Below are positions 18,110 through 27,179 of a stretch of DNA of 64,000 nucleotides, piece by piece. Each line of letters opens with the position of its first letter. Position 1 is the stretch's first letter. Both the position numbers and the translations under genes were made by a program. The notes under the pieces are model-generated. The model was not told where the DNA came from. It saw only the letters and a program-made list of their open reading frames with translations, and ran no database searches. Where the stretch lies: the NCBI GenBank assembly GCA_002796325.1, contig PCXA01000018.1, positions 124,001 to 188,000 of the forward strand, given 5' to 3'. This DNA comes from Deltaproteobacteria bacterium CG11_big_fil_rev_8_21_14_0_20_47_16. Lineage in GTDB: Bacteria > UBA10199 > GCA-002796325 > 1-14-0-20-47-16.

Positions 18110-18937
18110 ATGGATGCAAAGATTGCGATATTCAAGGGTAAGGGTGTGCGGAAGATCATTCACAATAATGAGTGGTGGTTTTCGATTGTGGACGTCATTG
18201 AGGTCCTGATTGACAACCAAAGGCCCCGTAAATATTGGGCGGATCTAAAGGTGAAACTCATTAAAAATGAAGGGGTTACTGAACTGTCCGATAAAATCGG
18301 ACAGTTGAAATTGCCAGCTCCAGATGGCAAGTTACGGGAGACAGACTGCGCTAATACTGAAACCGTGTTCCGCATTATCCAATCCATTCCTTCCCCCAAG
18401 GCCGAACCTTTCAAACGATGGCTGGCCAAAGTGGGGTATGAACGCATTCAGGAAATTGAAGATCCTGAACTGGCCACCAAGCGCACGCGCGTACTCTACA
18501 AGCTCAAAGGTTACTCCGATGACTGGATTGAAAAGCGCATGCGGGGAATCGCCATCCGCGAAGAACTCACAGATGAATGGAAAAATCGCGGTGCCCAAGA
18601 GCAAAAGGACTATGAAATTTTGACTGCTGAAATTTCAAAGTCGGCTTTCGGCGTGACGCCCAGCGAATATAAAGAGCTAAAAGGTCTCGAACGGGAAAAC
18701 CTACGGGATCACATGGATGACTTTGAACTGATTTTTACCATGTTGAGTGAACGTGCCACGACAGAGATTCATAAAAATGAAGATTCCAAGGGAATGCCAA
18801 AGCTCAAAAGTGATGCCCAGGCGGGTGGTGCCATTGCGGGAAGCGCGCGCGAACAGCTCGAAAAGCGGCTGGGTCGTTCTATTATTTCGAAAGCGAATTA
18901 TTTGCCAGGGGCAAAACCGAAAATTAAAAAACCATAA
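18110..18937 (+). CDS. Bro-N (antirepressor-like) domain protein
   Basis: 275 residues. The N-terminus (NEWWFSIVDVIEVL...PRKYWADLK) is a Bro-N domain, the DNA-binding module of phage antirepressors and baculovirus BRO proteins. The C-terminal half (ELKGLERENLRDHMDDFELIFTML then TTEIHKNEDSKG and a GGAIAGSAREQLEKRLG tail) is the part shared with DinD-like chromosomal Bro-N proteins. No phage structural, integrase or lysis gene is nearby, so this is a chromosomal or island gene rather than evidence for a prophage. An excellent SD (AGGAGG) is present but may be paired in the hairpin just upstream. Confidence 0.78.
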   Translation: MDAKIAIFKGKGVRKIIHNNEWWFSIVDVIEVLIDNQRPRKYWADLKVKLIKNEGVTELSDKIGQLKLPAPDGKLRETDCANTETVFRIIQSIPSPKAEPFKRWLAKVGYERIQEIEDPELATKRTRVLYKLKGYSDDWIEKRMRGIAIREELTDEWKNRGAQEQKDYEILTAEISKSAFGVTPSEYKELKGLERENLRDHMDDFELIFTMLSERATTEIHKNEDSKGMPKLKSDAQAGGAIAGSAREQLEKRLGRSIISKANYLPGAKPKIKKP

Positions 18938-19017
18938 TCCTTTCCCAGACAACTCTTCCCAAACCCGCGCCAAATCTGCTAGGCAGGGCGCCTGATCAAT
19001 CACAACCGGAGGCGCAT

Positions 19018-19563
19018 ATGCTCATAGATGTTGGCACACCAGAATCAATTAATCTGTTCTATAAAATCGCACACGCCGCATACGACCGCCAGAGTCAGCC
19101 GTTTATGTGGGAAAGTCAGCAATGCCTGGACAATGGCGATGTCCAAACGCAATTTCAGTTGCCCACGGGTTGGGTTGTCACCAATACCCGTAATGCCGAT
19201 GGACGCGTTCAAAACTTCCAATACACCACATATGTTCAAGGCAAAGAAACAACCATTGAAACAGAACTCACTTCACCAGTTGTCTGGAAGCCGGGAATGC
19301 CTGGGGTTCATGCAGTTCATCGTCTGTGGCGTGATGGCAATCTGCTCATTTCAGCAGGCGGGGACGGCACAATGCTTATGGATTTTGAAGTGGCGGGGCA
19401 GCGTTTACCACATGAGTCGCTGGCGACAAACATGGCAGTTGTGGCATTCGAAGAAAGCATGAAAGAGGTGTTTGGTCTTAAAGAGCGCCCCAGTTACCAC
19501 CCCTTGGTCATTCCCCTTGCGGTCAATTACCCAGTCAGATGTGCTTTTGCGTGTGTCATGTAA
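19018..19563 (+). CDS. Hypothetical cytoplasmic protein
   Basis: 181 residues, no signal peptide and no membrane segment. The sequence has alternating hydrophobic and polar strands (TQFQLPTGWVVTNTRNADGRV, HRLWRDGNLLISAGGDGTMLMDF), suggesting a mainly beta fold, and ends in a short hydrophobic tail. A strong SD (GGAGGCG) lies four bases before the ATG, which supports a real gene. It is not recognised as any family. It stands between the Bro-N gene and the DUF1456 gene, all on the plus strand with gaps of 80-130 bases. Confidence 0.55.
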   Translation: MLIDVGTPESINLFYKIAHAAYDRQSQPFMWESQQCLDNGDVQTQFQLPTGWVVTNTRNADGRVQNFQYTTYVQGKETTIETELTSPVVWKPGMPGVHAVHRLWRDGNLLISAGGDGTMLMDFEVAGQRLPHESLATNMAVVAFEESMKEVFGLKERPSYHPLVIPLAVNYPVRCAFACVM

Positions 19564-19624
19564 TTCGCATTATTCACGCCGCTAGCTTAACATCCCAGCC
19601 GCCACGGTGGGGGATAAAATTGGT

Positions 19625-19653
19625 TTGACGCTCTCTGCTGTTTTAAAAATAAA
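19625..19653 (+). promoter_or_regulatory. Candidate sigma-70 promoter for the DUF1456 gene
   Basis: TTGACG (19625-19630), a 17-base spacer and AATAAA (19648-19653). The -35 matches five of six consensus bases and the -10 four of six. The start codon is 42 bases downstream of the -10 element. Confidence 0.5.
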
Positions 19654-19695
19654 CATCCCTGTTCAAAATGGCGACACATCTGCTAAGCACGCCGC

Positions 19696-20172
19696 ATGAT
19701 AAACAACGACATTTTACGACGATTCCGGTATGCGCTCGACATCAGTGATTCCGCCATGATTGAAATGTTTAAGTTGGGTGGGCACAAAACCGACAAAGCG
19801 GCGCTAAACGCCATGCTCAAAAAGGAAGAAGACGCCGGTTATGTGGCCTGTAACGACGCGCTCATGACCGCGTTTCTGGATGGGCTGATTCTGAAAAAGC
19901 GGGGCCCCCGCGAAGGCTCAGCCGCGCCGGCCAAAGCAGGCGATACACGTCTGCGCAATAATGTGATTCTCAAAAAAATGCGCATCGCGCTCAACTTGAA
20001 CGAAGACGACATGCTCGCCATCATGAAGCTGGCCGGTGTGGTCATTTCCAGTTCCGAACTCTCCGCGCTCTTCCGCCGCAAAGACCACAAGCACTACAAA
20101 GAATGCGGCGATCAATTCCTGCGCAATTTTATTCAGGGGTTAACGATAAAAAATCGCGGTGAAAAAGAATGA
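19696..20172 (+). CDS. yehS: YehS-like DUF1456 protein
   Basis: 158 residues, the usual length. The protein is a tandem duplication of a DUF1456 unit: NDILRRFRYALDISDSAMIEMFKLGG in the first half and NNVILKKMRIALNLNEDDMLAIMKLAG in the second, each followed by a short helical segment ending FLDGLILKKRG or FIQGLTIKNRG. The family is widespread in proteobacteria, is small and cytoplasmic, and has no assigned reaction. The stop overlaps the next start codon by four bases (ATGA), so the two are probably co-translated from the promoter at 19625. Confidence 0.85.
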   Translation: MINNDILRRFRYALDISDSAMIEMFKLGGHKTDKAALNAMLKKEEDAGYVACNDALMTAFLDGLILKKRGPREGSAAPAKAGDTRLRNNVILKKMRIALNLNEDDMLAIMKLAGVVISSSELSALFRRKDHKHYKECGDQFLRNFIQGLTIKNRGEKE

Positions 20173-20762
20173 AAATGCGCTTAACAGTCATGTTGCTATT
20201 GTTTGTTGTTGCTGGTGTTGGCCATGCTCAGGCGCCAGTCGCGGTGCCACTGCAGCCGTTCACAATTGAAGCGTTCGATGAAAATCAGTTTTATCAATTT
20301 GTAAAAGTATTTTCCAGCATGCGCGGTCCGCTTCGCAGTCAAATCCTTAAAGATCGCAAAGATGATTTTAAAAATGCAGATCCGCTAAAATATGTCACAA
20401 AAATTAAAGACGAGCCCAAAGTGCAAGCTATGCTCAAGGACAACAACTTGACGTGGAATCAATTCACAATGCTGATGGGCAATATTTTGATTGCATATTT
20501 AAATGTGCAGCCCAAATCTACAAAACTGGCTACCATGCAGCGGTTGGCAGATTATGGTTTAGGGGTTTCTGGCGACGAGATTGTGAACACACATCTAGAA
20601 GTGCTCAAAACCATGCCGATCACGCCTGAGGGGGTTGCTCTCGCCGGTTTGTTGTTGGATCAAATTGTTAAAATTCCGGAACAAAATATAAATATTGTCA
20701 GGAAAAAATCACGAACACTAGATCAACTTTTCTATACGCGCTTCTGGCGCGGGAAACTGTAG
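20169..20762 (+). CDS. Exported hypothetical protein
   Basis: 197 residues. The N-terminus is a Sec signal peptide (basic KMR, hydrophobic core LTVMLLLFVVAGVG, predicted cleavage after HAQA at about residue 20), so the product is periplasmic or secreted. The mature part is charged and helical, without cysteines or recognised motifs. It is translationally coupled to the DUF1456 gene by an ATGA overlap and stops exactly where the convergent hicB begins its final codon at 20763, leaving no intergenic space. Confidence 0.6.
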   Translation: MKMRLTVMLLLFVVAGVGHAQAPVAVPLQPFTIEAFDENQFYQFVKVFSSMRGPLRSQILKDRKDDFKNADPLKYVTKIKDEPKVQAMLKDNNLTWNQFTMLMGNILIAYLNVQPKSTKLATMQRLADYGLGVSGDEIVNTHLEVLKTMPITPEGVALAGLLLDQIVKIPEQNINIVRKKSRTLDQLFYTRFWRGKL

Positions 20763-21203
20763 TTAAGCGGCCTCTGCATCATTCAGTAAATCAATTGCAA
20801 CGTGAGCGTGCTTATTCATGGCGCTAATGAATTCCACAATCTTGGCAATGCTTGGAATCGCGCGTGCCTGCTCATACTGGGCATAAGCATGCTTGGATAC
20901 GCCCAAGCGATCTGCCACTTGTTGAATGCTCAACCCACACTTGGCACGCTGTCCTTGCAGCATGCGCGCAATTAGATATTTGTCATCTGCGGCATTTTTG
21001 GTCTGAACAATCACACGATTTTGGGGTAGCAGAGACACAGCAACTGAAAATCCTTTGCGGTCTATAATCATCTCTAAGGCATCCTTAATCATGAACAGGG
21101 CATCTTTTCTGGATTTTCCCTGTGTATGTACGTTTAGAGCTGGGACGTCGATGGGCCAATATCTTCCTTGTTTAAATACACGTCCTTCAAATTTGATACA
21201 CAT
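20763..21203 (-). CDS. hicB: HicB-family antitoxin with XRE helix-turn-helix
   Basis: 146 residues. The N-terminal 60 residues have the partial RNase H-like HicB fold (KFEGRVFKQGRYWPIDVPALNVHTQGKSRKDAL). Residues about 78-130 form an XRE-type HTH (LQGQRAKCGLSIQQVADRLGVSKHAYAQYEQARAIPS), which would bind the hicA promoter. HicB neutralises the HicA mRNA interferase and represses the operon. It lies nine bases after hicA on the minus strand, the common hicA-hicB order. Confidence 0.85.
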   Translation of the reverse strand: MCIKFEGRVFKQGRYWPIDVPALNVHTQGKSRKDALFMIKDALEMIIDRKGFSVAVSLLPQNRVIVQTKNAADDKYLIARMLQGQRAKCGLSIQQVADRLGVSKHAYAQYEQARAIPSIAKIVEFISAMNKHAHVAIDLLNDAEAA

Positions 21204-21212
21204 GACATCCTC

Positions 21213-21401
21213 CTATTTTTTGCGCGCCGGGTTTTGTTCTGCAATCTTCACAATACCACCTCCGGTAAACTCGTTAATCTCTTTGTGTCGTGGTACAGCC
21301 GTCTGAATGTCACCATTGGTCCATACCTCATGACGACTTCCTTGCCGTAGCAACCACCAGCCATTTTGTACTAGTTTTTTGATAATGTTCTTCTTTTTCA
21401 T
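21213..21401 (-). CDS. hicA: HicA-family mRNA interferase toxin
   Basis: 62 residues, the usual size. The double-stranded RNA-binding-like fold with its catalytic histidine is recognisable in KKLVQNGWWLLRQGSRHEVWTNG, followed by the family's AVPRHKEI turn and a C-terminal helix GGGIVKIAEQ. HicA cleaves mRNA when HicB is lost. No SD precedes the ATG; instead the start is a few bases from a TATATA run, so translation may be leaderless. The pair lies at the right end of the accessory region. Confidence 0.87.
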   Translation of the reverse strand: MKKKNIIKKLVQNGWWLLRQGSRHEVWTNGDIQTAVPRHKEINEFTGGGIVKIAEQNPARKK

Positions 21402-21430
21402 ATGGTATATATATCTATATACATCGTCAA
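21402..21430 (-). promoter_or_regulatory. Promoter/operator region of hicAB
   Basis: On the minus strand TTGACG (21430-21425) is followed by an AT-only stretch with two TATATA-type hexamers running up to four bases before the hicA ATG. The TATA stretch is nearly self-complementary, as expected for a HicB operator. The spacing between the -35 and any one -10 hexamer is not ideal (13-15 bases), so the exact start site is unclear. Confidence 0.4.
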
Positions 21431-21638
21431 GTTCTATCTCTTGAGCAAAAATGCGCCTAATGCCGTGATTAGCAAAAATAGTGCCAGCGGAAGAGGTGGG
21501 AATTAATGCGGATAGAGCTTCTTGGGTGTCGCAAATTTGGACAGTCGTTGTTCAGTATCGCGTCAAAAATTTCAAAACCGCTGATTGATTCCGTCAGCTA
21601 TTCCCGCTATGTGGCCCATTCGATTAAAAGGAGACTAT

Positions 21639-22223
21639 ATGAAAAAATATCTGCCGTTGTTGATTGTTCCGTTAATGATGGGGCTCACGCATTGCGGTCG
21701 CCAATACGCCAAGGGTGAATATGTTGACCCCAACATGGTGGTGTTGCGCAGCGATAAATTCGTCGAAGCCGATCTGCAGCAAATCGCCAAACGCCTTGCC
21801 GATTCACTCACCGCAAGTGCTGCTGCCAGTGGCAACCCCACAGCAATTCTAAGCGCCATGACCAACGAAACCGATGAGCACATCGACATGAACGCGCTCA
21901 CCGACAAAATTCAGGTGCTGCTAGCCAAGTCGGGCACGCTGCGTTTGGTGAATGCCAAAATGCGGCCAGCCGTTGCCGAAGAATACAACTACGAAGCCTC
22001 GGGCTTTGTTGACCCGGCGACTGCCAAGAAAAAGGGCAAGCAGTTGGGCGCGCAATATCTCATCTCGGGTCGCATTGCGTCCATCAAGCAACCAGTGGGT
22101 CGCCAAGAATACGTCTATTATAAGGCCATGTTGGAAATGACCGACATCACCACCAACATCATTGCCTGGACGGACGATGTGGAAATCAAAAAACACTTCC
22201 GCAAAAAGTTCACCGGTTTTTAA
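21639..22223 (+). CDS. lpoB: LpoB-like outer-membrane lipoprotein
   Basis: 194 residues from the ATG at 21639, which has a good SD (AAAAGGAGA). The signal ends in the lipobox LTHC. The body matches LpoB, the outer-membrane activator of penicillin-binding protein PBP1B: MVVLRSDKFVEADLQQIAKRLADSL, FVDPATAKKKGKQLGAQYLISGRIASI and a C-terminal YYKAMLEMTDITTNIIAWTDDVEIKK. The family also includes curli-type CsgG-related proteins. It should sit in the outer membrane facing the periplasm and stimulate peptidoglycan synthesis. The gene is followed after three bases by a COG3014-like lipoprotein, an arrangement seen in other Gram-negative genomes. The 235 bases upstream hold no other gene. Confidence 0.85.
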   Translation: MKKYLPLLIVPLMMGLTHCGRQYAKGEYVDPNMVVLRSDKFVEADLQQIAKRLADSLTASAAASGNPTAILSAMTNETDEHIDMNALTDKIQVLLAKSGTLRLVNAKMRPAVAEEYNYEASGFVDPATAKKKGKQLGAQYLISGRIASIKQPVGRQEYVYYKAMLEMTDITTNIIAWTDDVEIKKHFRKKFTGF

Positions 22224-22226
22224 TTC

Positions 22227-23450
22227 ATGAAATCTGCGATTGCACTGGCCATGCTCGTGCTGTCGGGTTGCGCCACGTATAGCTATCAAGCGCGGCCCAG
22301 CCTCAACGATTATTCGGCAGGGCAGTTTAAGCAGGCCGCCGAACAGCACAAGTCGGTGAGTGCGGGGCATGTGAACCGCCTGCTCTATCTCATGAACCAA
22401 GGCATGATGGAGCACGCAGCGGGGGACTACACAGCATCGATTCACACGATTGCAGATGCCATTGATCGCGCCGAAGAATTTTCCAAAAATAGTGTGGGGG
22501 CCAATGCGGCGTCGATTGCGGCAAACGATTCCGTCATGCCGTATCGCGGCAGTCTGGCCGATCAACTCTATTTGCACACAATTCAAATGCTCAACTATGC
22601 CGCGCTCGGCGATTGGGTGAACGCCATGGTCGAAGTGCGCCGCATTCGCACCATCGCGCCCAACTTGTACGATGCATCGTCCAAGCGCCAATACTTGCAA
22701 GATCCATTCATTAATTATGTAAGCGCGCTCTTTGCAGAAGCCACGGGCAACCCCAACGATGCATGGATTGATTACAAACGTGCACTCAATCTCACACCGC
22801 AGCCGCCGCAATTGCAAACCGATGTCAGTCGCGCCGCGGCGCGCTCAGGCTTGGCGGGGCAAGATGCCGCGCTCTTTGGCAGCACACATGCCACGATCAT
22901 TGTGGTGGTGGAAGGGGGCGAATCGCCGGCCAAGGTGCCGTTGGATGCACCTGTTTACAATGGCGAATTGGTGGACGCTTCACAATACGCGGCCAACACA
23001 GTGCAGTTGCTCACCATTCCCACCTATGTCGATCGTGCGCCGGGGCCGCGTCACATGACCGTTGTGCTCGATGGTAAATCTGCGGGAACGGTTCAGCCGC
23101 TCGACGATGTCGGGCGCGCGTTGCGTGGAACATTAAACGACGAAATGCCCGGCATTGTTGCGCGCAGCGTTGCGCGACTTGCAGCCAAGGCAGCTGCAAG
23201 TGAAGCGGTCGCTGAAAAAGTGAATAAGGATTTGGGTCTTTTGATGGGCGCACTCACCATTGCCACCAACACAACGGATTTGCGCAGCTTTGAAACCTTA
23301 CCCAAATATTTTGCGGTGTATCGTGCCGCTATCGCGCCGGGCTTCCATGATGTATCAGTCAATGTCGCTGGCGCATCAGACATACCGCTGGCGTCTCAAG
23401 AATTTTCCGCAGGTAAAACCTATTTGTTTGTGCGGCGTGTGATTCGGTAG
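22227..23450 (+). CDS. COG3014-like lipoprotein paired with LpoB
   Basis: 407 residues. The signal ends in the lipobox LSGC (about Cys15). The mature N-terminal half is a helical TPR-like array ([29 protein letters not shown], then [22 protein letters not shown] and [24 protein letters not shown]). The C-terminal half is beta-rich with several [12 protein letters not shown]-like strands. The layout fits the uncharacterised COG3014 family usually encoded next to LpoB. It begins three bases after the LpoB stop without its own SD, so it is probably translated by coupling. The likely role is in the cell envelope together with LpoB (inference from pairing). Confidence 0.7.
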   Translation: MKSAIALAMLVLSGCATYSYQARPSLNDYSAGQFKQAAEQHKSVSAGHVNRLLYLMNQGMMEHAAGDYTASIHTIADAIDRAEEFSKNSVGANAASIAANDSVMPYRGSLADQLYLHTIQMLNYAALGDWVNAMVEVRRIRTIAPNLYDASSKRQYLQDPFINYVSALFAEATGNPNDAWIDYKRALNLTPQPPQLQTDVSRAAARSGLAGQDAALFGSTHATIIVVVEGGESPAKVPLDAPVYNGELVDASQYAANTVQLLTIPTYVDRAPGPRHMTVVLDGKSAGTVQPLDDVGRALRGTLNDEMPGIVARSVARLAAKAAASEAVAEKVNKDLGLLMGALTIATNTTDLRSFETLPKYFAVYRAAIAPGFHDVSVNVAGASDIPLASQEFSAGKTYLFVRRVIR

Positions 23451-23464
23451 TAAGGGAAATCGGT

Positions 23465-25567
23465 ATGTGGACATGCCCGATGCATCCCCAAATTCAGCAA
23501 GACCATCCTGGACCGTGTCCCATCTGCGGCATGGCGCTCGAATCAACGGCTGTTGCCGAAACTACATCACATCACGACCACGCTGAACTCAACGACATGA
23601 GTCGTCGCTTTTGGGTAACACTCATTTTAACGCTCCCTATTTTTTTAAGCACCATGCTCGAAATGGTTCACATCAGCATGCCGTTTTCCATGCGCCTTCA
23701 AGGTATTTTGCAATTTGTGCTGGCAACACCTGTAGTCGTCTGGGGTGCCGCGCCCATCTTTCAACGCGGTTGGCGTTCGCTGCAAACACTGCAACTCAAT
23801 ATGTTTACGCTCATCATGCTGGGAGTGGGCGTGGCCTATGCCTATAGTGCCGTGGCGCTTTTTGCGCCGGGCATTTTCCCACCATCGTTTCAAGATGCCG
23901 TTGGCAATGTCGCACTTTATTTCGAAGCCGCAACCGTGATCACCGTTTTGGTGCTGCTCGGACAAGTGTTAGAGCTGCGGGCGCGCAGCAAAACGGGGGC
24001 AGCGATTCAAGCATTGCTACAACTCTCGCCCAAAACGGCGCGACGTGTGCTGCCATCGGGTGCTGAAGAAGATATTTCAATTGATGCGGTGCAGGTGGGT
24101 GATCTTCTGCGCGTGCGACCTGGTGAAAAAATTCCGGTGGATGGTCGCGTGGTCGAAGGCACGAGTGCTATTGATGAATCCATGGTAACAGGCGAATCCA
24201 TGCCGGTAATGAAAGCGGCAAACGATGCCGTGATTGGCGCCACAATTAATGGCACCGGTCTTTTGCTCATTCGTGCTGAACGCGTGGGTGCCGATACCGT
24301 GTTGTCGCGCATTGTGAAAATGGTATCAACGGCGCAGCGTAGTCGTGCGCCCATTCAAAAGGTGGCGGATACTGCTGCCAAATATTTTGTTCCCGCCGTA
24401 GTCGCTGTTTCAATCATTACATTTGTGGTGTGGGGCGTGTGGGGGCCAGCACCTCGCTTTGCACACGCCATCATTAATGCGGTCGCTGTTTTAATTGTGG
24501 CGTGCCCATGCGCATTGGGGCTTGCAACACCTATGTCTATCATGGTGGCCATGGGGCGGGGTGCGCAGATGGGCGTGTTGTTTAAAGATGCCGAAGCAAT
24601 CGAAGTCCTGCGATCTGTGGATACATTGGTCTGCGATAAAACAGGAACGCTCACCGAAGGTAAGCCGCGTCTTGTGTCGATTCGGTCAGCAGAAGGATGG
24701 ACGGATGTCGATGTATTAAAATTCGCAGCCAGTTTAGAGCGCGGCAGTGAACATCCTTTGGCGGCAGCCGTGGTACAAGCCTCAACCGATCAAAAAATTG
24801 AACTGCTACCAGTGAGCAATGCGCAATCCATGACGGGTCAAGGCATTACGGGAACGGTGGCAAAACAAAAAATTGCGTTGGGCAGTATTACCTATATGAA
24901 AACGCAAAGTATGGATTGGCATCGTTGGGAATTTATAGCCAACGAGTGGCGCCAAGAAGGTAGAACGGTTGTGGGTGTTGCAGCAGACGGGCGCATGATC
25001 GGACTTTTGGGGATTGCAGATCCCATAAAGTCAACTGCGGCCGCTGCCATTGCGGATTTACATCGCAGTGGTGTGCGCGTGATCATGCTCACAGGGGATA
25101 ATGCTATAACAGCGCGCGCAGTTGCCAAGGTGTTGGGTATTGATGATGTGGTGGCCGATGTGCTGCCGGATCAAAAGGCAGAAGAAGTTAAACGTCTGCA
25201 AGCCAAAGGGTATATTGTGGCTATGGCTGGCGATGGCATTAACGATGCACCCGCGTTGGCACAAGCCCAAGTGGGCATTGCAATGGGCACTGGTACCGAT
25301 GTGGCCATGGAAAGTGCGGGCGTGGCACTTGTGGGTGGCGATCTTCATGGCATCGCGCGCGCACGTCGTCTCAGTCAACAAACCGTTCGCAACATCCGTC
25401 AAAATCTTTTCTTTGCATTTATCTATAATACATTGGGCGTGCCAATTGCGGCGGGCGTGCTTTATCCCATGTTTCACATGCTGCTTAGCCCCATGATGGC
25501 TGCGGCTGCCATGAGTTTAAGCTCGGTTTCGGTGATTATAAATGCGTTACGACTCCGGCGGGCGTAA
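23465..25567 (+). CDS. copA: Copper-exporting P-type ATPase
   Basis: 700 residues. The N-terminus is a short metal-binding domain ([10 protein letters not shown]...[10 protein letters not shown]) in place of the usual HMA domains, followed by the eight-helix core. Family motifs are intact: CPCALG in the sixth helix (about residues 347-349), the phosphorylated Asp in DKTGT (about 391), the HP motif SEHPLA, and [10 protein letters not shown] in the hinge. CPC with this layout indicates Cu(I) efflux across the inner membrane. No CopZ chaperone, CueR-type regulator or multicopper oxidase is adjacent, so it appears to be a stand-alone gene. SD AAGGGA is present. Confidence 0.95.
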   Translation: MWTCPMHPQIQQDHPGPCPICGMALESTAVAETTSHHDHAELNDMSRRFWVTLILTLPIFLSTMLEMVHISMPFSMRLQGILQFVLATPVVVWGAAPIFQRGWRSLQTLQLNMFTLIMLGVGVAYAYSAVALFAPGIFPPSFQDAVGNVALYFEAATVITVLVLLGQVLELRARSKTGAAIQALLQLSPKTARRVLPSGAEEDISIDAVQVGDLLRVRPGEKIPVDGRVVEGTSAIDESMVTGESMPVMKAANDAVIGATINGTGLLLIRAERVGADTVLSRIVKMVSTAQRSRAPIQKVADTAAKYFVPAVVAVSIITFVVWGVWGPAPRFAHAIINAVAVLIVACPCALGLATPMSIMVAMGRGAQMGVLFKDAEAIEVLRSVDTLVCDKTGTLTEGKPRLVSIRSAEGWTDVDVLKFAASLERGSEHPLAAAVVQASTDQKIELLPVSNAQSMTGQGITGTVAKQKIALGSITYMKTQSMDWHRWEFIANEWRQEGRTVVGVAADGRMIGLLGIADPIKSTAAAAIADLHRSGVRVIMLTGDNAITARAVAKVLGIDDVVADVLPDQKAEEVKRLQAKGYIVAMAGDGINDAPALAQAQVGIAMGTGTDVAMESAGVALVGGDLHGIARARRLSQQTVRNIRQNLFFAFIYNTLGVPIAAGVLYPMFHMLLSPMMAAAAMSLSSVSVIINALRLRRA

Positions 25568-25575
25568 CATGTGAC

Positions 25576-26331
25576 TTACCAAAATTTTGGAAAGTAGGCG
25601 CCAGTCCTTTTGCGATAATCATTGTAAGTCGGAAACACGCTCATCAGCTTTCGTTCTTCAATTGATGCGCGCACCCGTTGTGCCACTAGCCATCCAACCA
25701 AGAGCACCATATTCAATCGACTGGGGGAGCCCAAAAAAATCCCAATAGTGGCGATGCTTTCGCCCACATATACAGGGTGTCGAATATACCGATACAATCC
25801 ATGCTGCACCACATGCCGCGCCTGTGTCATGATGCTAAACGCCCGACCCAAATAAAGAAAACCAACCAGTGCGATAAGGTGCCCCAAAACCAGAAATAAG
25901 AACGCAGCTAGTTCCCATGAAATTGTTTTGGGAGGATTGTGAATCCAACTTGCTGGCAAAAATAGTAAACGATGGGTTTCCAAGAGCGATGGTGGCATTA
26001 TTGCACAAATCAATGGAAGGAGGGTTTCGCGTAAACCTTTGGCACGCATGACTGGATTAGCACGTGACAGGTAAGCAATAATAAAAAATGCAAACAATCC
26101 CATTACGAGCGTCCAATTAATCCATGACATAATTTGAAGGTGGCTTTCAAAACCAATGTTGGCGTCCAGGCGTTGGTAGAATTGATAGCGAATATAGATG
26201 ATATAGAAGCTGACACCCAACATCCGTGCAATCAAGTCACTGACAAAATGAATCTTTCCGCGTCGGTAGCAGGTCAGCAAATAGACATTGGCAATAATAA
26301 TCAGAAGGAGAAGTACAAGATGCAATACCAT
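25576..26331 (-). CDS. Membrane methyltransferase of the isoprenylcysteine/PEMT type
   Basis: 251 residues with about six predicted helices. The C-terminal signature ARHVVQHGLYRYIRHPVYVGES and RASIEERKLMSVFPTYNDYRKRT is that of ICMT/PEMT-type integral membrane methyltransferases, where the RHPVY region and the later glutamate pair bind SAM and substrate. In bacteria the natural substrate of most members is unknown; isoprenoid or lipid thiols and phospholipids are possible. It starts two bases after the GH114-like gene and likely shares its transcript. It converges with copA, with an eight-base gap. Confidence 0.75.
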   Translation of the reverse strand: MVLHLVLLLLIIIANVYLLTCYRRGKIHFVSDLIARMLGVSFYIIYIRYQFYQRLDANIGFESHLQIMSWINWTLVMGLFAFFIIAYLSRANPVMRAKGLRETLLPLICAIMPPSLLETHRLLFLPASWIHNPPKTISWELAAFLFLVLGHLIALVGFLYLGRAFSIMTQARHVVQHGLYRYIRHPVYVGESIATIGIFLGSPSRLNMVLLVGWLVAQRVRASIEERKLMSVFPTYNDYRKRTGAYFPKFW

Positions 26332-26333
26332 GG

Positions 26334-27158
26334 TTAGTTTTCCACTTGGCCAATGCCATTTAAGGATACTCCTGCGACGTACCAGTCAAAATCATGCTTC
26401 TGGCAAAGGTTTATTGCATCTTGAATCAATGGTGATCCTGGTTTGCCATATAACACAACGAATGCGGGCTTTTTGAAGCGCTTGCGAAATGCGATAAGAG
26501 CATCTTCTTTGATACGTCGATCGTCTTCAGGTGTGGCTTCGTAGGTTTTGGTAGCAAAGTTGTATCGTGTGTATACATCTTCTGCCAAAGCCCCCGTTAT
26601 AATGTTCCCAATATCAGGTAGAATTGGAAACCCATTGTTGGGAATGATGCCTAGCTGAGGGAATTTTTTGTGAATTGATTTGATGAGGTCCACCAGTGCA
26701 GCACGTGATCCTTGATATAGATTAGGATTTTTTTCTTCCAAATAGAGGGGTACATCAATGGTATCCAAAAAGATCCCGGTGAATCCCTGGCTTACAATCT
26801 TGGGGATTAATGTGTTCATAAGCAACTGCCGCCATGCTTTAGCGCGCACATCTACCCGAAATGCACCCGGCCAGTCAGGGTTGGGCTCCACCAGCCATGA
26901 AGCCCCTTTGACTTGGGCCCACCAGGATCGGGTGTTATTCACTTCACCAATACTGATATATGCAAATAGTTTTGTGGAAACCTGTTTGAATTGTGATGGC
27001 GAAATATTGTCGGGGTCAACAATGGCAATGGATACGGTGGCAATTTGAGAAGGTGCAATAGTTGAACCATAGTCAATCAGCCAAGGTGTTATGGCTCTTG
27101 CGTATGCGCCAACCGAAATACCCAATAACAGTAACAAAATAATTCCTTTATTCATCAT
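26334..27158 (-). CDS. GH114-like (TM1410-type) exported glycoside hydrolase
   Basis: 274 residues. A signal peptide (GIILLLLLGISVGAYARA) precedes a TIM-barrel-like domain of the GH114/TM1410 group: PWLIDYGSTIAP, KLFAYISIGEVNNTRSWW, GFTGIFLDTIDVPLYLE with its acidic residues, and IIPNNGF. Characterised members are endo-alpha-1,4-polygalactosaminidases that attack aminosugar exopolysaccharide; family assignment is good, the substrate is not certain. The product is periplasmic or secreted, and the T2SS encoded nearby is one possible exporter. Only 21 bases separate its start from that of the divergent histidine kinase gene. Confidence 0.75.
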   Translation of the reverse strand: MMNKGIILLLLLGISVGAYARAITPWLIDYGSTIAPSQIATVSIAIVDPDNISPSQFKQVSTKLFAYISIGEVNNTRSWWAQVKGASWLVEPNPDWPGAFRVDVRAKAWRQLLMNTLIPKIVSQGFTGIFLDTIDVPLYLEEKNPNLYQGSRAALVDLIKSIHKKFPQLGIIPNNGFPILPDIGNIITGALAEDVYTRYNFATKTYEATPEDDRRIKEDALIAFRKRFKKPAFVVLYGKPGSPLIQDAINLCQKHDFDWYVAGVSLNGIGQVEN

Positions 27159-27179
27159 CGTGTTATATGCACTCCCATC

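Noticed and set aside
18110-18937. Prophage remnant
   Set aside because: Only a Bro-N protein; no integrase, structural, lysis or attachment site was seen.
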